Positions 24,391 to 31,639 of a stretch of DNA of 33,898 bases are shown piece after piece (the stretch's first letter is position 1; each line of letters begins with the position of its first letter). The position numbers and the translations under genes were made by a program. The DNA comes from Rhodospirillaceae bacterium (GTDB lineage: Bacteria > Pseudomonadota > Alphaproteobacteria > SHVZ01). The notes below the pieces were generated by a model. The model had not been told where the DNA came from. It did not search any database and saw nothing but the letters and a program-made list of their open reading frames with translations. Where the stretch lies: positions 1 to 33,898 of the forward strand of contig JAEULB010000186.1 of the NCBI GenBank assembly GCA_016792585.1, given 5' to 3'.

Positions 24391-24558
24391 ATGACTGGGA
24401 ACATTAAGATTAAGATTTCGGGCAATACGAAGGCCGAACTGGAGAAGCAGCTCAAAGATGTTCTAAAGGAAATCGAGAAAATGCCGGCCAATCCGAAGAA
24501 GACGAAGCCGGACTTCGGCAGTCCGACGGCCTGGAAGATCACTTACGATACAAAGTGA
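24391..24558 (+). CDS. 55-residue Lys-rich peptide of unknown family, candidate RiPP-like precursor
   Basis: The frame starts with MTGNIKIKISGNTKAELEK, continues as an amphipathic Lys/Glu helix (about residues 12-31, QLKDVLKEIEK), and ends in a Pro/Lys-rich hinge and aromatic tail (DFGSPTAWKITYDTK). GGGGAGG six bases before the ATG is the strongest ribosome-binding site in the region, so translation is very likely; a longer frame from a TTG at 24334 lacks one. Codon use is less GC-rich than in flanking genes. A helical leader plus a separate tail, a hairpin directly after the stop, and two downstream enzyme genes fit a precursor peptide that is modified or trimmed (inference). No family is recognised; a small regulator or antitoxin is an alternative. 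Confidence 0.7.
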   Translation: MTGNIKIKISGNTKAELEKQLKDVLKEIEKMPANPKKTKPDFGSPTAWKITYDTK

Positions 24559-24567
24559 TGACTGTTC

Positions 24568-24602
24568 GGCTGCGCCGGCTATTCGATCCAGCTGGCGCAG
24601 CC
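24568..24602 (+). terminator. Thirteen-base-pair stem-loop just after the small-peptide gene (attenuator-like)
   Basis: GGCTGCGCCGGCT (24568-24580) pairs with AGCTGGCGCAGCC (24590-24602), with one G-U pair and a 9-nt loop. It starts nine bases after the peptide stop codon and ends 39 bases before the next gene, without a long T-tract. Such hairpins commonly let a small first gene be expressed more than the enzymes behind it. Confidence 0.65.
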
Positions 24603-24641
24603 AAGTCTTAAGCGGAGACCGTTCTCGTCGTCGGGTGGGTG

Positions 24642-25817
24642 ATGATGATCAGCGACGAAGCTTGGTGCGGCGTTCACTCGCTACTAGAAAACTACGTCGG
24701 CCTCCGCAAAGACGACGCTGTCGTGATTGTATATTCGCCGGACAGCCACGAAGCTGCGGCCTGGGTCTCGGCCGGCATCTCTTTGCGGGGCAATTTCCTG
24801 TCGCGCGTGCCGATGCAGCCCCTGACCGACCCGACTTTCCGGGCCAACTTGGACGCGGCGCTACCGGATCCAGATGAGTTTCCTGGACGGCTCGTCATCT
24901 TGACATTCGAACGAGAGACTATGTCGCACGACGATGCGATCCGCTCGGTTCTGCGGCGCTACAAGACCGACCGATGCCTCGTGTTCCGCTCCATCAGCAG
25001 CTGCAACGAGCTTTTTGAGTATGCCCTGCACGCCACGCCCGACGAGCTCACCGGCTTAAACACGGCCGTCCTTGAGCGGTGTATGCCAGCTAATCGATTG
25101 CGGATCACGACCGCAGGAGGCACCGACCTGCGGGTGGGCATCGACTCCGATCGACACCGGTGGATCAGCAACAGGGGCAGATGGCGGCCTGGCAGCTTCG
25201 TCATCCTTCCGGCCGGCGAGGTAGCAACCTATCCGGCGTCAATCGAGGGCGTTCTGGTTGCTGACTTCGCATTCAACGTGAATGCAATAACCGAGCGCAG
25301 CGCTCGCCTAGTCGAATCTCCAGTCACCGTCGAGATACGCGAGGGAAGGGCCGTCGCCTATTCGTGCGACGATTCTTCGATCAAATCCTTCCTGGACGAG
25401 TGCTTCTACAAGCATTGCGCCTTCAACGTCGGCGAGCTTGGGCTTGGCACCAATTATCGGATCAAGTCCGCAATCCACCTGAATTCGCATATCAACGAGC
25501 GGCGCCCGGGCGTCCATATCGGCTTCGGTCAGCACAATCAAGGGAATACGCTCCCTTATCAGTGCAACATTCATCTCGATCTGATTGCCAACGGCGCGTG
25601 CATCTGGATCGACGACTCTCCTCAGCCCATCGACCTCGAGAATCTGCGCCCCTCGCGCAACGAGCATCCAGATCGGCCTCGGAGCGAAGATGTATTCTCG
25701 CCGGAAGCGAGCGATCTGGAGGTAGAGGATTGCTGCGGAATTCTGACAAACAACGGCTTGAGGGTCTTCGCCGATGGTCAGTGCAGGGATCCGCAATCTA
25801 TGGATGGCGCACGCTGA
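24642..25817 (+). CDS. M29 aminopeptidase-fold metalloprotein (aminopeptidase T-like, or NicX-like dioxygenase)
   Basis: The 391-residue protein has the C-terminal metal-binding pattern of family M29: Glu193 in LPAGEVATYP, Glu265 in NVGELGLGTN, His292 in PGVHIGFG, and His311-x-Asp313 in NIHLDLI, preceded by RITTAGGTDLRVGI. The N-terminal half is divergent. M29 enzymes are dimeric two-metal aminopeptidases, but the same fold with an H..HxD iron site is used by 2,5-dihydroxypyridine dioxygenase (NicX), so either peptide trimming or an oxygenase reaction is possible. A C-terminal extension of about 70 residues is unusual. The GTG at 24639 and the ATGs at 24642 and 24645 are all possible starts. 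It follows the 55-residue peptide gene and overlaps the methyltransferase gene. Confidence 0.75.
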   Translation: MMISDEAWCGVHSLLENYVGLRKDDAVVIVYSPDSHEAAAWVSAGISLRGNFLSRVPMQPLTDPTFRANLDAALPDPDEFPGRLVILTFERETMSHDDAIRSVLRRYKTDRCLVFRSISSCNELFEYALHATPDELTGLNTAVLERCMPANRLRITTAGGTDLRVGIDSDRHRWISNRGRWRPGSFVILPAGEVATYPASIEGVLVADFAFNVNAITERSARLVESPVTVEIREGRAVAYSCDDSSIKSFLDECFYKHCAFNVGELGLGTNYRIKSAIHLNSHINERRPGVHIGFGQHNQGNTLPYQCNIHLDLIANGACIWIDDSPQPIDLENLRPSRNEHPDRPRSEDVFSPEASDLEVEDCCGILTNNGLRVFADGQCRDPQSMDGAR

Positions 25818-26553
25818 GGAATTGGGCGTCGCTTACGCAGACGCCGCCTCTCCAATAAGGTTCCATCTGGTCACCCGTGCCCTCTTGGATCATCTGCCGC
25901 GCCGCGCTCGGCGCGTCGCCGACATCGGCGGAGGATACGGACGGCAGGCGATCCTGCTTGCGAGGTCCGGTCGCTCGGTGGCGGTGCTAGATCCTGACAA
26001 GCACATGCTGGAACTCGTTCGGGCGTCGCTCGAAACGGAGGATCTGGCAGTTCGCGGGCGAGTCGCCCTCGTCGAAGGCTATGGCGAGAACGCGTCGCGA
26101 CTGCTCAAGGGCCGCTTCGATCTCGTTTGCTGCCACAGCGTCGTGATGTACGTCGAAAAGATCCGGCCGCTTTTGCTGTCCCTGTCTAACATCACTAGTC
26201 CTAAAGGACTGATTTCTATCCTGACGATCAATCCGGCCTCTGTCGCAATGCGAGAGGGCTTGCAGGGCCGATGGAAAGAGGCCGCCACCCTGATCAGGAA
26301 TCCGGCCTATACAGCCTCACGGTATATTCCCAACCGGAAGCACCGCATCCATTCGATCCGCGAGGCGATGCGGAAACTGAGTTTCGAGCTTGTCGCGTGG
26401 TATGGCGTCGGCGTCTTCACCGATCACTTGTCGACGTTCGATCGAAGTGAGCTGGAGGAGATCTGTGAATTGGAGTGGTTAGCGGGCCTGTCCGACCCTT
26501 ATCGATCCGTTGCCAGGATGGCTCACCTCGTTTTCAAGAGACGCCCGGCTTAA
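25774..26553 (+). CDS. Class I SAM-dependent methyltransferase, CmoM/SmtA-like
   Basis: The 259-residue protein has the SAM-binding motif I VADIGGGYGRQAILLARSG (about residues 48-66), the acidic end of beta-2 in VAVLDPDKHMLE, and motif II region FDLVCCHSVVMYVEKI. The C-terminal half (FELVAWYGVGVFTDHLS, ...LSDPYRSVARMAHLVFK) resembles CmoM, which methylates a carboxyl group on tRNA cmo5U. In this setting the methyl acceptor could be a peptide or small carboxylate instead. The first ATG (25774) overlaps the preceding gene by 44 bases; an ATG at 25804 is an alternative. The overlap implies co-translation with the M29-fold gene. Confidence 0.85.
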   Translation: MVSAGIRNLWMAHAEELGVAYADAASPIRFHLVTRALLDHLPRRARRVADIGGGYGRQAILLARSGRSVAVLDPDKHMLELVRASLETEDLAVRGRVALVEGYGENASRLLKGRFDLVCCHSVVMYVEKIRPLLLSLSNITSPKGLISILTINPASVAMREGLQGRWKEAATLIRNPAYTASRYIPNRKHRIHSIREAMRKLSFELVAWYGVGVFTDHLSTFDRSELEEICELEWLAGLSDPYRSVARMAHLVFKRRPA

Positions 26554-26599
26554 TCGCGCTCGGAACCCGAAGTCATAGGACGCACCAATGCCGCGACCC

Positions 26600-27403
26600 C
26601 TACTCCGGCCGCGTGCCCTTGGTCATCAGCCCGTGCATGCGGCGGCGGCCCAATCCTGCGAAGCTGTCGCGACGGTGCATGGTGCAGCGATTGTCCCAGA
26701 TGGCGACGTCGTGGAGCTGCTATTCCTGGGTCTAGCTGTTCTCGGGCCTTCCGGCGTAGCTCCAGAGATCGTCGAGCAGCGCCTCGCTCTTCGCCAGCAC
26801 CAGGCCCGGGATGTAGGCGCCGAAGCGCCGGCCGAGACAGAGCAACTTGCGGCCCGTCTCCGGATGGGTGCGGACGATCGGGTGGATCGGCCCCGGCATC
26901 TCGCGCACGTCGCGCGTCTCGATGTGGTCCCAGCCGGGCCAGGTGCCGTATTGCGGGTTGTGGCTCGCCTGGTGCTTGATCGTGAGCCGCGCGAGCCGCG
27001 CCTTCATCTCCTCCGGCACTATGTCGAAGGCCCGATACATGTCGGTGAAGCGCGTGTCTCCGCCCGTGGGCGGTATCTCGCGCGCGCAGAGCATCGTGTA
27101 GCAGGAGGGAATGTCGGTGAACGAGAGGTCGGTGTGCCAGTCGAGCTCGCCATCGCCGTGATGGCCGACGGCGACGCCGTTCTCGACGATGTTGGAGACG
27201 ACGCTCATCAGCGGCGACTCTGCCACATAGACCTTCCGGTCCTTCACGTAGTCGGGCGAGGTGTGCAGCTCGCCGAAGCGCGTGAACTGCACGTCGTCCA
27301 TCTGGTAGCCGCGCAAGCGCACCACCAGGTGATCGCGGATCGCGCGGCGAATGGTCTCGATGTCCTCATCCGTCGCCGCGTTGAGATGGCCGCCGGAAAT
27401 CTC
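26600..27403 (-). pseudogene. Decayed second copy of the TauD-family dioxygenase gene
   Basis: The region is highly similar to the intact gene at 20260-21138, from its stop codon to about codon 22. It carries two in-frame TAG codons where the intact copy has Trp249 and Trp253, a 12-base deletion removing VARF after FTRF, and no N-terminal 21 codons, being cut at the junction near 27404. The iron ligands HxD and the distal His are still encoded, but the distal His follows the stops. The remaining open part ends at 26732. It would yield a truncated, inactive protein if expressed. Confidence 0.9.
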
Positions 27404-27404
27404 A

Positions 27405-27728
27405 GCGGTGCAGGGCGCCAACGGCCCGCAGATCCCGGACGAGCAGTTCTATCAAATCGTCGACGTGCTACAGGACATCGCACGCGAGACCGGCCGCAGC
27501 GTCTCGCAGGCGGCGCTCAACTGGGTGCTGCGCCGCCCGACGATCTCATCGGTGGTGATCGGCGCCCGCAACGAGGCGCAGCTGAAGGACAACCTCGGCG
27601 CCGCCGACTTCACGCTCAGCCCTGAGCAGGTGAAGCGCCTCGACGAGGTCAGCGAACGACCGATCGCCTACCCTTACTGGCACCAACGCAAACCGCTCGC
27701 GGCGATAAGGAATCCAGTGCCGGTGTGA
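27405..27728 (+). pseudogene. 3' fragment of an aldo/keto reductase gene
   Basis: These 324 bases align without gaps to 23395-23718, the last third of the intact aldo/keto reductase, beginning at codon 237. The encoded segments differ at only about six of 104 compared residues, so the copy is either recent or was long constrained. The catalytic tetrad and most of the barrel are absent, and no start signal of its own is visible; frames extending upstream read antisense through the TauD remnant. It ends with TGA where the intact copy has TAA. Confidence 0.9.
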
Positions 27729-27846
27729 GATTTGGGCATTCGCCAACCGGATTTGGCGCAAGCGTCGCCTAATTCCCGCCTCCGTGTCTTCCCGCGTTGC
27801 CTCTGCCTCATAAGTCTCCGCCACCTGCAGCGCGAGGAGAGCCCGA

Positions 27847-28482
27847 TCAGCCAGCCGATCTCGGACGCGCCGATTTCGAGCGTGGGCGGCGTTTGCGCCA
27901 ATCGATCTTGGCGGGGGGCACGCGGGTTTCGCGGGCCCTGGCCAGCATTTCGCGGAACGGCGCCAGCAGACGCTCGCGCACCGTCTCATCGGTCTCCAGC
28001 ACAGACAGCGCCAGGGCCGCGGCCTCCAGGGTCGAGACCGCATCGGGCCGCGCTTCCTTGCGCAGGCTGCCGTAGAGGGACGGGGCGTCCGGCACGATGA
28101 CGAAGCGCCTGAGCCGGCTGAGCCAGGCGTTGCGCCACCACAGCGTCTTGGCCTGCGCCCAGCTGCCGTCGAGGACGATCAGGCCCTTGAGGCCAGTCAG
28201 CCCGGCCTTCTGGTCGGCAAGGGCCACGCCCTTGCGATCGACGGCGACCAGCGGGCCTTTGCCCGTGGCATGGACCGATCCCAGGTAGAGCACGCCCCAA
28301 TCCTTTGGCTCGGCCGACGACACGCCGACCGCATGCGCCAGGTTGCGCCACGAGAGGCCGACGACCATCCGCGCATCGGATAGCGTCCTGACAAGCAGAC
28401 CGGCCGTGCCGAGCGCGTGGTCCTGCTCCTGCGGGTGCTGCAGGACCAGGACGGTGACCCTGTTGTCAATCGCTTCGCTCAT
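27847..28482 (-). CDS. DTW-domain protein (TapT/TuaA-like tRNA aminocarboxypropyltransferase family)
   Basis: The 211-residue protein shows the DTW-domain order: VLVLQHPQEQDHALGTAGLL near the N-terminus, GVLYLGS, the family motif LIVLDGSWAQAKTLWWRN (Asp105, Ser107, Trp108, a variant of D-x-T-W), and RFVIVPDAPSLYGSLRKEARP followed by VSTLEAAALAL. DTW proteins such as E. coli TapT transfer a 3-amino-3-carboxypropyl group from SAM to uridine in tRNA. The Cys cluster found at the N-terminus of some relatives is missing. The C-terminal tail is basic (KRRPRSKSARPRS), consistent with RNA binding. It lies 28 bp after the isochorismatase-like gene on the same strand. Confidence 0.87.
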   Translation of the reverse strand: MSEAIDNRVTVLVLQHPQEQDHALGTAGLLVRTLSDARMVVGLSWRNLAHAVGVSSAEPKDWGVLYLGSVHATGKGPLVAVDRKGVALADQKAGLTGLKGLIVLDGSWAQAKTLWWRNAWLSRLRRFVIVPDAPSLYGSLRKEARPDAVSTLEAAALALSVLETDETVRERLLAPFREMLARARETRVPPAKIDWRKRRPRSKSARPRSAG

Positions 28483-28510
28483 GCGCGGACGTATAGCCTC
28501 TTCTTTGGTA

Positions 28511-29158
28511 TCACCCCACCCCGATCTCCTTCAGGAATTCCGCCGTCGTCCGCTGCCGGCAGTAGCCCTTGATCGCGCGCAGCGTGAAGTCGTGGCGTTC
28601 CTTCGTGTAGGTGGCGCAGGCATCGGTGATCAGCGTCACCAGATAGCCCAGGTCGCAGGCGCTGCGCACGGCGCCGTCGATGCACTGGTCGGTGACGATG
28701 CCGGAGATCACCACGTACTTGGTCCCAAGGTTTCGCAGCACGTAGTCGATGTTGGTCGAGTGGAAGACGTTGCTGGAAGTCTTCGGCAGCACGATCTCGT
28801 CGTCGCCGGGCTTGATCTCGTCGATCACCTTGGCGTCGCGCGAGCCTGGCGGCACGCTGAAGCCGGTGATCTTGTAGTCGAGCGATCGGTCGCGGCCGTC
28901 CCGGGTCAGGTTCTGGATCACTGTGTACATCACCTCGATCCCGGCCTTGCGGCAGCCAGCCTGGAGGCGCTGCATGTTGGGGATCACGCGGCTCTCCATC
29001 TCCTCGAAGAAGTATCCGAGCTTCTCCTGGAAAACCTCCGGCGTGTGGTGGGCGAACTCGCTGCCATCGCGCTTGGCGCAGTAGTTCTGCACGTCGATGT
29101 AGAGCAGCGTCGTCGCCTTGGGCTCGACGGCGATCTCGCGTGAGGTGGGGAAGCTCAT
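28511..29158 (-). CDS. Isochorismatase-like cysteine hydrolase
   Basis: The 215-residue protein has the family triad: Asp22 in LLYIDVQN, Lys126 in VLPKTSSNVF and Cys159 in GIVTDQCIDGAVRSA, with the usual cis-peptide region just before the Cys. Members hydrolyse amides such as N-carbamoylsarcosine, nicotinamide, ureidoacrylate or biuret, so an amidohydrolase role is most likely. The ATG overlaps the TGA of the upstream glutamine-synthetase-family gene by one base (TGATG), which means strict translational coupling; the two probably handle the same gamma-glutamyl or amide compound. Longer frames upstream lie inside that gene and are rejected. Confidence 0.92.
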   Translation of the reverse strand: MSFPTSREIAVEPKATTLLYIDVQNYCAKRDGSEFAHHTPEVFQEKLGYFFEEMESRVIPNMQRLQAGCRKAGIEVMYTVIQNLTRDGRDRSLDYKITGFSVPPGSRDAKVIDEIKPGDDEIVLPKTSSNVFHSTNIDYVLRNLGTKYVVISGIVTDQCIDGAVRSACDLGYLVTLITDACATYTKERHDFTLRAIKGYCRQRTTAEFLKEIGVG

Positions 29159-30414
29159 CAGTAGGTCTCCGCATAGAGGTCGCATTGCGCCTTCTCGTCC
29201 AGGCCTTCGAGGCCGGCGAGCTCGCCGCGCTTGTGGATCAGGTAGGCGTTGTGGAACACGGGGCCCATCCATTGCTTCGCTTCGGCCGAGGCGTCGAGCG
29301 CGTCGAGCGCCGCCGCCATCGTCGCCGGAAGCGGCGGGCCTTCGGATCCCAGATCCAGCTTCCGCTTCAAGCCGTCGACGCCGGCCCACACCAGCGCGCC
29401 GAGCGCGAGCCAGGGGCTGGCGGCGGAATCGGCGACGCGGAATTCGAGGTTGAACTGGCGCGCGACGTCCGGCCCCGGGATCACCGGGCAGATGCGGATA
29501 GCGGCCCCCCGGTCCTGCTGCTTCATGTCGGCAATCGTCGGCGCCCAGCGGTTGGGCCTGAGCCTGATATAGGAGACCGCCGACGGCGCGGTGATCGCGC
29601 AGAGCGCCGGCATGTGATGCAGCACGCCGGCGGCGAAGTGGCGCGCGATCTTCGAGAGCCCGAAGGCATCGGATGGATCGTGCGTTGCCGATCCCCCGTG
29701 CTCATCGCGGAAGCTGAAATGGACATGCACGCCGTTGCCGACGCCGTTGGGATCGAGGATCGGCGAGAAGATCGCGCGATGACCCATGCGATGCGCGGTG
29801 GCGCGCGCCATCTCGCGGGCGACGACGGCACGGTCGGCGGAGGCGAGCCCGAGCGCGGGCCTGACGGTGAACTCGTATTGGCGGGCGCCGTATTCGGGAA
29901 GGAAGGTCTCGGGCTCGGCGCCGGCCGCCTTGAGGGCCGCCATGAAGTGCTCGCCGAAGCTTCCCTGCCGGCGGTAGGCGTCGAGCGAATAGGGCTCGCC
30001 GGGCATCGAGCCGACGCCGGTATAGACGAGCTCGTGCTCGAAGGCGGAGTAGAGCTCGACGCCGGCCGTTTCCTTCAACGCCGCCAGCGCGCGGCGGGCG
30101 AAGTCGCGGGGGCAGCATTCCCACGGCGTGCCGTCGAGCTGCCTTATGTCCCCTAGGAAGAAGTGCTCGTTCGCCGAGCCGTCGCCGAAATCGACCTTCA
30201 CCTCGGTCTTCGGGTCCGGCACCAGGATCAGGTCGCCACCGGTGCCGAAGGGCGTCGCCGGGATCTTCGAGAACGCGTTGATCATCGCGTTGGTCGGAAC
30301 CCAGCCGACGCCGGCCGCCATGCGGGCGGCGACATCGCGCGCCGGAAACCCCTTGCCGCGCACCCGCCCGGACATCTCGCAGGTGCAGACCATGATCAGC
30401 GGCTCGCGGTGCAT
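29158..30414 (-). CDS. Glutamine-synthetase-family ligase (GlnA/gamma-glutamylamide synthetase-like)
   Basis: The 418-residue protein has the GS catalytic core: SAFEHELVYTG (metal-binding Glu region, around 136-146), EYGARQYEFTV, the signature NGVHVHFSF, and RLRPNRWAPT followed by FNLEFRVADSAASPWLALG and GVDGLKRKL. Divergence from housekeeping GlnA (no adenylylation loop visible, EHELVYTG rather than EFFLF) points to a gamma-glutamylamide or similar ATP-dependent ligase. ATG 30414 is preceded by GGAAGGGG and gives MHREPLIMVCTCEMSGRVRG. A longer upstream frame is basic and unsupported. The stop overlaps the start of the amide hydrolase gene. Confidence 0.9.
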   Translation of the reverse strand: MHREPLIMVCTCEMSGRVRGKGFPARDVAARMAAGVGWVPTNAMINAFSKIPATPFGTGGDLILVPDPKTEVKVDFGDGSANEHFFLGDIRQLDGTPWECCPRDFARRALAALKETAGVELYSAFEHELVYTGVGSMPGEPYSLDAYRRQGSFGEHFMAALKAAGAEPETFLPEYGARQYEFTVRPALGLASADRAVVAREMARATAHRMGHRAIFSPILDPNGVGNGVHVHFSFRDEHGGSATHDPSDAFGLSKIARHFAAGVLHHMPALCAITAPSAVSYIRLRPNRWAPTIADMKQQDRGAAIRICPVIPGPDVARQFNLEFRVADSAASPWLALGALVWAGVDGLKRKLDLGSEGPPLPATMAAALDALDASAEAKQWMGPVFHNAYLIHKRGELAGLEGLDEKAQCDLYAETY

Positions 30415-30438
30415 GCAGTCCCCTTCCCGGCGCCTCTT

Positions 30439-30478
30439 ACCCCTTCCCCCGCGCTTCGCACGAGAGAGGGGACACGAG
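30439..30478. repeat. GC-rich CCCCTTCCC/GAGAGGGG intergenic element
   Basis: CCCCTTCCCCC and GAGAGAGGGG flank a small GCGC-containing centre and are followed by ACACGAG. The layout and bases resemble the elements at 3446-3495 and 12023-12066. It lies between the divergent glutamine-synthetase-like and Gfo/Idh genes. Confidence 0.4.
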
Positions 30479-30560
30479 GTGCGCTTCGCCACGAAGGCGC
30501 GATGCTCCTCCATCGCCTCTCGCTTGCCAACCCCTCAGCCCTCGCGCGACAGTCGCTCGG

Positions 30561-31568
30561 ATGAGCACCGTCTCCATCGGCGTCGCCGGCGCGGGCCTGA
30601 TCGGCCGCGCGCATGTCCTGAGGCTCCAGCGCGCCGATGGCGCCAGGCTGGCAGCGATCGCCGATCCCCAACCGGCGGCGCGCGCGCTCGCAGCCGAGCA
30701 CGGGGTTCCGGTCCATGACGATCTCGCGGCGATGCTGGACAAGGAGAAGCTGGACGGCGTGATCGTCGCCACGCCCAACGTCATGCACATGCCGCAGGCG
30801 CTCGCCTGCATCGAGCGCGGGCTGCCGGTGCTGGTCGAGAAGCCGCTGGCCGAGACCCTTCCGAATGCCGAGAGGATCGTCGAGGCCTCCGAGCGCCGCC
30901 GCGTGCCGGTGCTCGTCGGACATCACCATCGCCACAACCCGATCATGCAGGCGGCCCGCGCGGCGGTGAGGAACGGCGAGCTCGGGCGGATCGCGACCGC
31001 CTCGGCGCTCACCACCTTCCTCAAGCCCGATCCCTATTTCGGCACGGCGTGGCGGCGCGAGCCCGGCGGCGGGCCGGTGCTGATCAACCTGATCCACATC
31101 GTCGACGATCTCCGCTTCATGCTGGGCGAGATCGCGGAGATCAAGGCGATGGGCTCCCGCGCGCTCCGCGGATTCCCGGTCGAGGACACCGCGGTCGCGA
31201 TCCTCCGCTTCGCCTCGGGCGCGCTCGGCACCATCACGCTCTCGGATTCGGCCGCGGCACCCTGGAGCTGGGAGCACACGTCCGGCGAGAACGCCGCCTT
31301 CCCGAAGACGGACGAGGACTGCTACCTGATCGCCGGCACCCATGGCTCGCTCGCGGTGCCGAGCCTCCGGCGCTGGTCCTATGCGGGCGAGCGGAGCTGG
31401 ACCGTGCCGCTCTCGGCCTCCCGGATCGAGATCGAGGGCGCCGACCCCCTCGACCGCCAGATCGCGCATTTCGCCCAGGTGATCCGTGGGCAGGCGGATC
31501 CCATCATCACCGCCGCCGACGCGTTCCGGACCCTTGCCGCGACCCTGGACGTGCATTCGCAGATTTGA
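30561..31568 (+). CDS. Gfo/Idh/MocA-family oxidoreductase
   Basis: The 335-residue protein begins with the Rossmann motif IGVAGAGLIGRAHVL, has VIVATPNVMHMPQAL, the catalytic Lys in VLVEKPLAET (about residue 95), HHHRHNP, and the C-terminal-domain strand GGGPVLINLIHIVDDLRFM, where the His and Asp form the usual proton-relay pair. It is likely an NAD(P)-dependent sugar or polyol dehydrogenase in the cytosol, distinct in sequence from the one at 7897-8910. No good ribosome-binding site precedes ATG 30561. It is followed after 71 bp by an amidase gene on the same strand. Confidence 0.92.
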   Translation: MSTVSIGVAGAGLIGRAHVLRLQRADGARLAAIADPQPAARALAAEHGVPVHDDLAAMLDKEKLDGVIVATPNVMHMPQALACIERGLPVLVEKPLAETLPNAERIVEASERRRVPVLVGHHHRHNPIMQAARAAVRNGELGRIATASALTTFLKPDPYFGTAWRREPGGGPVLINLIHIVDDLRFMLGEIAEIKAMGSRALRGFPVEDTAVAILRFASGALGTITLSDSAAAPWSWEHTSGENAAFPKTDEDCYLIAGTHGSLAVPSLRRWSYAGERSWTVPLSASRIEIEGADPLDRQIAHFAQVIRGQADPIITAADAFRTLAATLDVHSQI

Positions 31569-31639
31569 ACCGGCGCTTGCCAACGCAAGGTCGCCCAAGC
31601 GACAGTCACTTACCTCGTTACCCCATCACCGAGTCCCCC

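Noticed and set aside
24334..24558. Longer 74-residue version of the small peptide
   Set aside because: The TTG start has no ribosome-binding site and falls in the promoter-like region, whereas GGGGAGG directly precedes the ATG at 24391.
26732..27421. 229-residue frame as a functional short dioxygenase
   Set aside because: It ends at a stop that replaces a Trp codon, lacks the distal iron-ligand His and the N-terminal 21 residues, and has a 12-base internal deletion relative to the intact copy.
27351..27728. 125-codon frame as a complete short aldo/keto reductase
   Set aside because: Its first 18 codons are antisense TauD remnant sequence, and the rest is only the C-terminal third of the intact reductase; no start signal is present.
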